IMG/VR virus record: IMGVR_UViG_3300021091_000001
Location: 124,001-188,000 of that record
Length of the DNA stretch: 64,000 bases
DNA from: a virus
Strand: one strand, 5' to 3'
Positions 28,012 to 39,592 of this stretch are shown here, piece after piece. Below the pieces are notes generated by a model. That model was not told the DNA's origin. It made no database searches and worked only from the letters and a program-made list of their open reading frames with translations. Position 1 is the stretch's first letter; each line of letters begins with the position of its first letter. Position numbers and translations under genes: made by a program.

Positions 28012-31000
28012 CAGATTCTCTCGATTCAGTTATATTTGTTTCAACTCTTACAAGCCTTGGAATTTGATCTCTAGCGCCAATAACAGATCGCGGATTATTG
28101 TACTTTATTCCATCCATATAAACCTTTGCTAATCCATTAATAACTAGTTCCCAGTTGAGAGTAATTGGACTTCCATCCTCATAGTACTCATCCCAAGAAA
28201 TTATTGGCCATTCAGATGCTTTTTGATACATCTGATTTGTCAAAAGAATATTCATCAAAATATTGAAGTTCCTTATTTCAACTTCAGATAATTGCGAATC
28301 ACCAGAAGCTAATGGATCCTCCTGACCAGTTGCTGAGAAATGCTCTAGTAAGTCAGACATTGAATCCAGTGCGGCATACAGTTGCTTAAAATAGACAAAA
28401 GATGGAGATTCTGGATATAACATCTTTTTAACATCCTGCTTTATTGTCTCATTAAAATCTTGAACAAACTGATTATTCCTCTGCCTTAAGAATAAACCTC
28501 TTAATTCATTATATAGTTTATCATAAGTATTTGAACTAACTCTGCAAAATACTGTAGACATATATCTATCTTCTGAATATGTTTGACCAGAACTCTTATA
28601 TGCTATAGCATAATTTTCTGGTCTGTTTTGTTCTGAACCTGGCTCGTACGCATCTTCTACTGGTATCACCATAGAGGGATCTTTTGGATTTGTTCTCAAA
28701 ACGATAAGTTTACCCTTCACTGCTTCTTGAACAAATCTTAATGCTTTTCCAGCAGAAGAATTTTCGTTGACTATAGCTGTTTTAAAAGAATCTGTTCCTG
28801 TAGCAGCACCAACGTTCATCTTTGCCAATTCAGATGTGTCTATTCCTTCAAATCTGACTGTATATCTGATTGGATTTGATGTTCCAGAACTCAATATGTC
28901 TTCTACTTCAAATGTATCACCGTCTTTAACGTGAACAACTTTTACAATTGATTTAAAATATTCATTTAAGGCTGTTTTCTCTGGACCTATTCCAGAATAT
29001 TTTAATATTTGAGAATGAACAATGGCATTCTCTAAACTAATATAACGAACAAGATTGCCTATTTCCTTTTCTTTCCAGCCAAAACTCTTGAAGATATCAT
29101 CTGCTCTAATATACATGTTGCCCTCTGATGATCTGACAAAAGATCTTGTACCGAGAATTCCAGGAAGAAGTTTCTTTGAATGATATCTACCAACCACCAT
29201 TCCTTGATTAAAAGAAAGCCCTGCATCCATCGGCTGACCATTCTTATTTAGGTATTGAATATAGCAACCGTGTTGATCAAGTACATTGTCCCTGATCTTT
29301 TTCCATCCACCCCACACACCATCACTAGCAAGAGCCATCACTCCAGCTGTAACTCCAGTTCGAAAAGCCCCACTTGCCAACGCTGAAGTTGCTGCTGCAG
29401 CTGCAGGAGCACCCGCTCCCATTGTTAGAATTCCAACAGCAGCTGTCACGCCAACGGTTATTGCAGGCATGCCTAGTGCAGAAAACACTGCCATCCCCAT
29501 AGATCCATGCTGTTTACCAGTATTTTGTCTTATTAAGGCTTCCATTCTTTGCTTTGTATCTGGAATTGATTCTGCTAATTGATTTGCAACAATATCTTTG
29601 ACAAGTGCAGAATGTCCATGAGTATACTGAACTGCTCCAGTTAACTGTGTTCTCAATCCTTCTGATATCTTGTTGAGAGAAACGTCTCCGTTTGTTGTTA
29701 AGATGTTATTATTTGAAGCTGCAGATAACATGAGTCTTGTATTATTTCTTAAGTCCTGCATACTAAAATGAGATGCGATCCAAGAAGACATGAACCATCT
29801 TGATGGATCATTTACGGATACAAATGCGTTTGGAGTTATAGATGTAACAAATCCCATTTGTGGAGTGAAGTGATGTACAACTTGTTCTACTTCAAAAATT
29901 CCGTACATTCTTTCGTAAACATCAGCTAAATAAACCAAGTCAAATGGTCTTATGTCGGCATTACCGATAATAAGAAGTTCTCCACCATATATATCTTTAA
30001 GTGATTCTCTTAGATAAGAGAGTGCTACTCTTTTTGCGGTAATTTCATCTGGTTCTCCAGCTGCGCTCTTTGCTATTCCTCTAATTGTTTCCAGAGGATG
30101 CATAAGGGGATGTAAAAATCCGGTTATTCCAGAACCCTTTAGATTATCAAAATAAATACCAGTCTCTACTGTTTTCTCAACTTGTCTTTCTGGCGGAGCA
30201 GCTTTGTCTAAAGCCACAGTAACTGGATATTTCCCATCTGATACAGCAGTAATTTGAGTTGCAACTCCTCCAATATTTTCTTTAATATTATTAGAAATAA
30301 TGTGAGAGAAAGAACTGATATAATGCATTCTTTGAAACGGCTCTCTTACTTCTACAACTGGTTCGCCATACTCTCTTGTAAATGGATTGTCTACTGCTCT
30401 AAGAAGAGAGCCAGGTCTACCAAGAGAATAATAAATTGAATCATTATATGCTTTATTGAGTATGTTAGCCTGTTGAGTAAAATTCTCCAACTGAGAAAGA
30501 CCATATCCAAGTTGTTGCATGGATATCTGGAACATGTTTAATAGGCCGCCTAGCGAAGACTTAAAAGCTGAAAATATTGGGCCTATATTTCTATCCCAGA
30601 AAGAACCAAGGTCTGATTTTAATCCAGTAAGATAATTTGTTGCACTATTTCCTTCTTTTGCATTCTTCTGCAAAAGTTTTTTAAATGCGTTATCATCACT
30701 GGCATAGTTCACATTGTAGTCAATAAAAGCCTGCCATATTTTATCTACTGGTCTAAAACTCCATGCTTCCTCATGATCTATTGAAAGTTCTGCAGCGGCT
30801 CCAGCTGCAATTGAAAGACCAGCAGTAAATGGTGCAGCAAGAAGGCCAAGACCAAAAGCTCCACCTTCCTTTTTTCTGTCTGGTCTTAGCACTAACCATG
30901 CTCTTGAGTATGGATCAGACCACATTTTTTGTCTAAAAATTCCAACCATAAAAAGGAATAATTGTTTTGGACTCTTTATTTGAGATAAATAATCATCAAT

Positions 31001-34000
31001 GTCTTCTTCAGTTATATCACTGATAGCTTCTGGATTTCGAAATCTCATTGCATCCCATTTTTTATTAACAGAATTAGTTTCAGCAGATGAGTATTTCGAT
31101 TGAATCTCTTGTGTAGTTACGTCAGTCGAGGTTGCATTTGACACTGCAGATTTATATTCTTTTTGTTGTTCTTTCTTATTGTAGTTATATAGATAGGTAT
31201 ATTGTCTGACCATATTTCTTATATTAGAAACTTTTTTGTATATTAAAAAATTGAAGGTGTCTGTAAGGCCCTTCTCTTCATTCAAGATTGGTTTTTCTGA
31301 CTCGTTGTATCCATCGAATCCAGCATTAATGTATTCTTTAACAGCTATATCAACTACTTCTTTTCTCTGCTGTGGATCTCTACTGCCTTCAAACCAGTCT
31401 GGTCCAAGTATTGCTGAAAAATCTCTTGTTGAGTTAGAGATTAAATAGTCATCAATTGTTTTTTTTGACTTTGAAGTAATAATACTAAAAAGTGGATCAG
31501 ATGATTCTGAATCATCATCTGGATCTAGATTATACATTTGCTGCCATATATTTTTTACAGAATCATAATTGTGATAGCCAGTTCTAAACTGGTCCCATAT
31601 TCCTTGGGCTTGACCAATTGTTCTGCCATTGCCAGCAATTACTTTTATTTCTGAATCAAACTTTTCATCAAAAAATGCTCTAGCCTGTATTGATACAGGA
31701 TTATCTGCTGTATATACAGCGGCAAATTGCTCCCTATAATTACCAGCATTCTTAGCATCTGCGTCTTTTTCTAGAATATCTTTTAGATTATCTTGCTCTA
31801 GATTTGAAAGATTATCATCAAAAATTTCAGAGAAGTAAGCTTTATAATTTCCACCATTATTCTGATCTCTCTTAAGAGCATCAGATGATCTGAGAAATAG
31901 TGACTCATCTGGAGTATAGATGAAAGACGGTCTTAGTCCTCCTCTTATCCCAGATCTAGTTTCACCTACAAATTCTCCCGCAACTGCAACAAGATCTCCC
32001 TCTTCCAGAGTTTGAAGATCTGTTTTCCCTTCTTTTCTATATACGCCAAATCCTATTAAGTTTGGCTGATAGCTCCCAAATGGACCAGTAGGAGTTCTTC
32101 TGCTTGCGCTAAATTCTTGAACAGGATTGACTGCAGTGGTCACTACTCCTAATGGAACTGAGTCAGAAACAAAAGTGAAATAACACTCAGGTTGACCAAG
32201 AGTAGATGGATCTCCCATTTTTTCTTTAAAGTCAGCTGTAGTCTTCATTGGAATAGTATCTAGAATGTCTTCATTGTCTGAAACTTCACCAAATGGATCT
32301 GAGCCACTAAGAGGAAAATTAATTTTTCCTTCATCGTTTATAATAATTTCTTCTAAGAAATACGCAGCGTCTGGAGATACTATTGCATCTACATCTATAT
32401 TCTCTCCCCACATAAAATATGCAGGAGCGCAAACAACTGCTCTTTTAGTGTTTGGATTATATACTAAGACTTTTCTTCTCTTATAGTCTGATACGTTACC
32501 ATACAAATCGCTATCGCTAAAGCCATATCTTTTCTTAAACATTTCTCTCATTTTACTATTGTCTTCGCCTGCTTTATAGGGCCATCTCATAGCAATATAG
32601 AATTGTTCGTGTTCTGCGTCTATTGGCATGCCCCACTCTTGAAAATCAAGACGTTGTTTCTCATCTGAAATATATGCGTCTTCATAAGCTGGGTCTAAAT
32701 CTTGATAGACTTCAGAATAGCCTTTCGTAAAAGATATTTTTGCTTCTGATTCACCCTGGGAATTTTTATTATACGATATACTAGTTCCCTCTGAACCTTG
32801 TATAAATACTGGTAGCGGCATTGTTACTAGCAAGCTTGCCTCTACTCCAGATCTGGTAGTACTAGGTCTTAGTCCTGATGGATCGAATGCAGCGCTTTGT
32901 GCAGTAAAATAATCTCCACCTATTAATTTTAACTTTGATGCAAATGAAAAATTAAAGTCTAGAGACTTTTCATCACCTTTAGTTGTAACAAGAGATGTGT
33001 CTTTTCCATCACCTTTTTGATCAATCATCTGTTTTTCAATCAATGCAACGTCTACAATATTCGACATTGATCTTTGAATGTCATCTATATCTTCTATTCT
33101 TAGAATTTTATCTAAGTCAAGAGAAGGAAGAGTTCCACTTATTCTATCGGTAAAAAACGGATAACTATATCTGATAGGAAGCTGTGGAACCTGTTTGTGA
33201 TCATCTTGAATTTCTCTTACAATACCACCAGAACCAAAAGGTAAGTGAAAACCAACTTGTACTTTACCTTTATTTTTAGGAAGCACTGAAACAACTTCTA
33301 CATTTCCAGTATCTTTAAATAAATTTATTCTTGAGTAATACTTTAATCTTTCTGGATCTTCAAGATCTATTACCGTACCACCAAGTCCTCCAGAAGAAGA
33401 TTCAGCACTGGGTTTAAAAATTCCTCCGTACTCTGACATGTCCTTTGCAAAAGAAGCTAATGTATCAGACATTGGAGACTCTTTAAGCTGCAGAGCGGCT
33501 GCAGCATCTCCTAGTGGAGATGTTTCTTTATTAATAGAATTAAGTATTGACTTGAGATCATCATCAGCTTTAATGTAACCTGGAATATTAACTCCATCTT
33601 TTTGCGCTTGCTCTTCTGATGGGAAGCCAGTTGAAATCGGAACTACACCAGATGTATACAGCCAATGTGGTTTTCCATAAAATATTGTTGATCTATCTTC
33701 AAATGGTCTAACTGCAACTATATAGTTTGGAAGAAGTCTTGCACATAGCTGAAACATATCCCATACTGATCTCATGTAGGTTTGTGCTCTAAATGAAACT
33801 TCATCATAAATATCATCATCTGTATTATTTAATAGTCCCATAGTCGAAAACAGATTCTTGAATCCTCTGCCCGATAGAGTTTTTAAAAGCTTAGTTCCTA
33901 AAATAGCTCCACCTGTAGCCATTCCTATTGGTCCGTGCATATCTGGCAAGTGATACGGCAAGTGTACTAGTGGCCAAACCATTACTAGTTCCTGCAGCCT

Positions 34001-37000
34001 TTTTATCTTCTGGAACAGAATATAAGCCTTTTTGTCTGGCTTCTAGAGCTGCTGATGCATCAGGATTATTTGGAGCTGATTGAATTAAATTGCTCCATGT
34101 AGATCCAGACAGTCTATCTAGATATCCAAATTTTTCATCTAGCACCTTACTTTCATCGATTGATGCCAGTGTTGCCCATCCATCATCAAGGTCCCCACCA
34201 AGGAATTGTGCTACACCTATTCCATTACCTGGATATATATTTCTTTTAAATATTTCAAGATCTCTTTGAGTGCTAAAATTTGCCCAGAGAGTTTGCATAG
34301 CAGCAACTACCGGAGTTCTAACTGACCCACCTGCTGACTGCATTCCACGAAAATCAGTAATTGATCTGTCTGGAACAAGAGAATTAACACCAGGAACATT
34401 ATTTAATAATCCAGTTGCTCCACCTGTGACTATGTTTGCTGCGCTATTCCATGCTAAACCAACAGTGCCTGTTATGGGATTGTTTCCTACTGCATTGAAT
34501 GCATTAGTTACACTTTGTTTTAACATCTGTGATCTTTGCGCTTCCGCTTCTGTTAGTGGAGCATAAAGTATTGAACCAAAGTGTCTAATTCCAAATTTGT
34601 TTTCAGAAAAAACAGCTCCTCTGGTAGCATGTGCAAATGCTTCCCTGGTCCTAGAAGAGCCCATTGAAAGAAGTCTAATCATAAGGTCTCTAGGTTCTGA
34701 CATCCAAAGACCAGTATTAATACCTCCGTCTATTTTGCCTGAATCACCTTTTTTGTTTGTTGAGTTGATAATCGGACTAAGCTCTATTGCGTCTGACTGA
34801 GCAACAATTGTAATAATCTCACCATGATCGACTTCAGTCACAATGCCATTAAATACAGTTTGAAGAGAATTTGGATTTGATCCATACCCAGCCCTTAGAT
34901 GAACTCTAACTCCAGGCTTCATTCTCATATTTTGTATTTCAACCACATAAGAAGAATTCATGTGAGATCTTAAGTTAAGGGATCTAGTTATTAATTTATC
35001 TACAATTCTTAAAGTGCCCTCTCTTATGCCTTCTTGAATTCGCGATTTATCTACATTATATATTTCGCCATTATTAATCAATGAAGTAAGAGTTTTTTCT
35101 GGCTTGCTCAATTTTGAGTAAGTATTGGAAATCCTCAGCACTAGTGTGTCGCCAAGTAGATCTTCTGATTGAACAATAGAAAAATCTATAACAGACTGTA
35201 AACCATAGAAATTATCAAATAGTTTTACTCCAGCAAAAAAATTAGAATCATCTATGAGCCACAACATATATGTTGGAAATGCTCTTAGCATTCTTCCAGA
35301 TATATCTCTATACTGAGAGTCCATCATCATTTTTTGCCAATGATTTCCAACGCTTTGATTTTTTCCAGAAGCATTCACGGATTGCATTTTGCTTTCTGAA
35401 GTTCCGTATGCGTTCATGTAGCTATCTAGCGACTTTGCTCCAGGAATTCCAGTATGAACGTCCTGCTTTTCTCTATCAGGACAAGAGGTATCAGATATCT
35501 TCATCGTCTGATTACCAGTTATTTTTCCGTTAATGTTTCTTCTAATATTATCTTCTGCTATGTAGAATCTTCCATCATGAGTATCGGAATGACCAAATAT
35601 ATATCCACCATCTGGAGTCTGATAAATTGCCGGTATCTTACCAAGTTCATTTGAATCAGCCGCTGGTATGTAATGCATGATTCCAAAATGCTGCGAATCA
35701 TCTGGATCAAAAGATGGCCTTGGATTCTTGTCGTTTTCCTTGATGCTGTCCTGTACAAGTTTATTAAATGCTTGTACTTGTTTTTCTACTCCACCAAGAA
35801 TCTCAGATACATTAAGATTTCCGTACTTTGTCTTAAACTCTAAATCTTCAAAATTATATAGAATATCAGAATCATCTCTAAAGTTTTCAATCATATCCTT
35901 CCATATTGTTGGATATTTATTAACTATATTTTGATCCCTAGAAAGACCCTGCTGTTCAATTATAGTATCATTTTGAGAGTCGTAAATTGCAACTCTAAAT
36001 AGTTTCATGGCCTCGTATGGATTTACTCCCATCTCTTTTAAGAGATAGTTTTTTACCTGTTCCATATCTCCGTTGCTAGAAATGAGAATTTCTTTTATCG
36101 AATTGACAATAGCTACAAAGTTTTCTTTTGATTGAATAGTTTCAGCTAACTTAGAAGTACTTTCCTGATCTATCTCAGGAATACTAAATTGATCTGGTTC
36201 AAGCACATTATTAATTACATCATTATCAAACATTTCAAATGATCTAAAGTAAAAGTCTGGATCTAAAGATCCTACATGATCATTAGTGTCTGGATCTTTA
36301 ATAGACAACGGCATATCTGGATATGTATTTATCATTGACCATCTTTGCTTCAGCCTGAGAAAAGGATTCCTCTTTGTTCCAAATTCCTTAATGAGAGCAA
36401 TCTGTGATTCAGAACTAATATTCTCTCTCTTTTGCTGGAATATATCAAAATCAACAAAGCCAAGTCTTACATTGTAGACGTGTGGATAACCAGGAATTGT
36501 ATCGACATTATAAGATACTGGAAGAACATATTTGATTCCACAAAGAGCAGTAAGAATGTTTTTAATTCCCATGAAACCTATGACTCCAGCTGCCTGCTCT
36601 AGTCTTGCAAGTCCGCTTAAAAAGTCAAACATTCTTGTTAATTTAGCTAATTCTTTTTCACCAAAAACAGTCAATGACATATTAATAAAAGAATCATTAC
36701 AACCTATATACTGAAATGTAGGTTCATCTTGCATCTGTAGTTGCATCTTTGCCATATTATTAGACAATGTAACTGCAACATTAGTTACAATAACTGATTT
36801 TTCATCTAGAGAAACTTTCATCATGGGAACTGCCCACTCTTTTATTGTAAAACTTCCTCCAGTTTTAGCTGCATGAGCATCGAATATTTCTTTTATTCCC
36901 TCATCGCTGTAAAAGTTTTCATACAAAGAAACATGAAATGCATCAACGTATCGTCTTTCAACTTTTGCCTTAGTCTGTTTCCAAACTGCTGAATTTTGAT

Positions 37001-39093
37001 CAGTGACTGGAGGAACTAGTTTTAAGCATTCTTCTTTAGTTGCTTCCTGTATTTGGTATTCAAGATATCCTTTGGGCATCTTAGCAAAAGTATATATTTC
37101 ATATTTATCTTGCTTTAACTTATTGGTTAGTTCAGGACTCAATTGACCAGGAACCTGAACAGACGGATCATCTGGAGACTTTTTGGTCTTGATATAATCA
37201 ATAACTTTTGGATTGGTTATATTATTATTTGATATATAATCTATTGCTAATGCATCATATACTTTGTCGTATATAGTTGAGCTATTTGATCCAGCTAGTG
37301 CTACTTGAACAATTTTTTCTGCGACTTTTTTATCTGACATAGTAAATTGACTAGACCTACTCAAATCTACAACTGTATCCAAACTTCTATATAGTGCAGC
37401 TTCTGCTATATCAATTCCGATTTTTTTAAGAATTCCTTCCCAGAAAGCTCTACCAAGATCTGTTAAGTTTCTTTCTTCATCTGTTCTAAATGCAGATACG
37501 TCTGGTGATGTAAACTTAGATTGTATTTGTTTTGGAATATAAAATTGAACATTGTTTCCATCAGTCCATTGCTTGTATATATTTGTTACAAGCTGGCCAG
37601 ACAAAGAACCAACGTTATCATCTTTTACTATTGTTGCTCCTGGACCATTAATTGATATGACAGAAGAAAGTTTCTCTTCTTTTGAAGCGTCGTAGCTATC
37701 TGATGAAATTTCATCATCCGTTAAAAGGAACTCTTCATTTGCTGAATCAGCTATAGCATTAGCGGCTCTTCCCATGTAGAATCTATATCTTGACCAATCC
37801 ACTGCCTGATTAAAGTCACTCAACATAGGGAGAAATGGCTTATGGTTAAACACCTTTAATTCTAGATCAACAGAGACAGCAAATGGAAAGTTAGGAATTG
37901 TAGAAACTGACATTGAAGAAAGAGCAACACCAGTAATATTAAATACAGAATTAAGATAGTGATTTCTAATTGGCAGAATTGGAGCATACTTGAATGAAGC
38001 TATTAATCCCCTGAGTGAAGAAAGAAATTTATCTATTTTTTCTTGTTGATTTGGATCAAGAAAATCTGTCTTAATATCGACGTTAAACTTCGATCCCAAA
38101 TTCATTTGTGCAGCATCTTTTGCGGTAATGCCCCAGATCTCTTCATAGTTTGGAAAGAATAGTTTTAAAACTATGGTTGTTTCTTTATACCCAGCATTGA
38201 ACTTTGGTGATGATTTTTGTCTAATTGCTCCACCTGTAAGACTTCCAGTTTTGAATCCTGTATTAACAGATATTGAGAGTGGTGGAACATAAAAATTAGA
38301 TGCACCTAATCTAAGATGAAATGCGTCAGGAGTCTTAGGTGCAACACCAGAAGGCCAACCTATCTTTTTGATAGCGTCTTCTATCTTCATAGCAGTAATA
38401 AAGTTATCTACTGCCCAGACTGGCTTGAATACTGCCTTGCCATCTTGGTCTACTCCAAAAGATTTAAACATCTGCTCAATAATCTGTCTTTGATTATTAA
38501 GTGCGTCCTCTTCTGAATATCCATAATCCGCAGTAGCAGCAATTGCAGTTACAAATAAATTAAAAATTCTTGGAAAAAACTTATAAATTGTTGCTAATGC
38601 TAAAGGGTCTCTAACAAAATAATTTTTTACTTCTATTAATTTGTCCATCCAGAATACATCACGTTCTGGCTTTGTGTAGTCGGCTGCAGATGATCTTAAT
38701 GAAGTTTCTGAAGAAAATCTTTGTCTAGAAAACTCTTGTATTCCGACCAATCATTTCTGACAACTCAATTAAACCTGAATTTTTTATTTTTTCAATTAAC
38801 TTTTCTGCTTGATCTTCAGTGAGATTTATTCCATAGGAATTCCATTGAAGTAGATCATTACTCCCTTGGTCTCTTACATCATCGCCACTTTTATCTCTTC
38901 CCCATGTCCAATTGAGATTATTTGGTCCTCCACTTGTAACATCTGAAACATAGTTGACTGCAGCATTTAGCCCACTAGATATTCCGCTTGCTATTTTACT
39001 CCAAGATCCCCTTTTTTTAGATATCTCTATCAACTTACTAAATGGTTGAAGGTCTGATTCAGAATATGTTTCTGTTGTTCTGGGATCAGTCAT
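27983..39093 (-). CDS. Giant baseplate hub protein made by two +1 recoding events, about 3702 aa
   Basis: Begins at ATG 39091-39093. CGG at 38743-38745 (codon 117) moves it to the frame that ran from 38750, and CGG at 33933-33935 (about residue 1720) to the frame ending at TGA 27983. Two similar tube/hub-type modules are visible around 380-410 and 800-830 (PIRNHYLNSVFNITG...STIPNFPF and LCGIKYVLPVSYN...DTIPGYPH). Near 1400 is VHLRAGYGSNPNSLQTVFNG and near 3065 FDLVYLADVYERMYGIFEVE, which look like parts of a gpD/gp27-type hub fold lying on opposite sides of the second CGG. Around 3385-3505 is a staphylococcal-nuclease-like domain (VVHVKDGDTFEVED, YTVRFEGIDTSE). Role: central hub under the tube, carrying enzymatic domains. 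Confidence 0.8.
33932..33935 (-). other. CGG +1 recoding site (CGGA), second site of the giant hub gene
   Basis: Minus-strand context: AGA TAT GCA CGG ACC AAT AGG in the first frame; TAT GCA (C) GGA CCA ATA GGA in the continuing frame, giving LARYA, Gly or Arg, PIGMATGGAILG. The first frame ends at TAA 33891. An ATG with AGGA upstream at 33982 could start the second frame, but then the overlap would be 92 bases. Confidence 0.75.
38742..38745 (-). other. CGG +1 recoding site (CGGA), codon 117 of the giant hub gene
   Basis: Minus-strand context: ATG ATT GGT CGG AAT ACA AGA in the first frame; ATT GGT (C) GGA ATA CAA GAG in the continuing frame. The first frame ends at TAG 38725. The continuing frame has only a TTG (38748-38750) as a possible start, with no ribosome site. 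Confidence 0.83.
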
Positions 39094-39114
39094 TAAATCA
39101 TCTCCATAAAATTA

Positions 39115-39583
39115 TTAAAAAAACTTATTTGTTTGTAACATATCATTAAGTTTGAAAGCTGATGTATTAGATGCAGCTATAGAACTATAATTATTTATTA
39201 TACCATTTTGTTTAAAAGATGACAAACTTGATAAACCATTTTGAGCCTGAGAAATTTGAGCTATCTGCTTTTTTGAGTATCTTGCCTTCTGAGCATCTTT
39301 AGATGCGTAGCCAGTTCCTTCCATCTGAATCATGGTTGATGAACCATTTTGAAGCCCCTCAAAAGAACCTCTTACTGGGTCAGAAACTCTCTGCTTGGTA
39401 CTATTTCTAGGGGCATGGTCTACATTTGTTTGATTTGCTACATTTTGAGAATCTGATTTTTTATTATTAGACGCTATTTGAGCTGCATATTTATTGTCAG
39501 TAACAGCTCTTCTGCTATTATCCGGTCTTTTACCAGCAGCATCGGACAAGCTTTTATTTTGTTGATCAAATCCGATAAATCAT
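39115..39583 (-). CDS. Small Asn/Gln/Ser-rich tail protein recoded at codon 4, about 155 aa
   Basis: The main frame (39579 down to stop 39115) encodes a polar protein with many Asn, Ser and Gln (KSDSQNVANQTNVD, FKQNGIINNYSSIA) but has no ATG near its N-terminus, only a TTG at 39549 well inside. An ATG at 39581-39583, ten bases after the previous stop, begins ATG ATT TAT CGG ATT TGA; taking the +1 shift at CGG gives MIY, Gly or Arg, FDQQNKSLSDAAGKRPDN. So nearly the whole protein would depend on recoding at codon 4. Lies between the 1765-residue internal protein and the giant hub. Function unknown; perhaps a hub or tape-measure-tip component. Confidence 0.75.
39571..39574 (-). other. CGG +1 recoding site (CGGA) at codon 4
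   Basis: Minus-strand context: ATG ATT TAT CGG ATT TGA. Without a shift the ORF is five codons long; with it, about 155 residues follow. The +1 frame is stopped directly upstream by TGA at 39580-39582, leaving a window of only a few codons. Confidence 0.82.
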
Positions 39584-39592
39584 AATTTAAAC

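Noticed and set aside
7324-38750. TTG codons at 7326, 21343, 27119 and 38750 as true gene starts
   Set aside because: None has a ribosome site, and in the first three coherent protein sequence continues 90-120, about 50 and about 120 residues upstream in the same frame.
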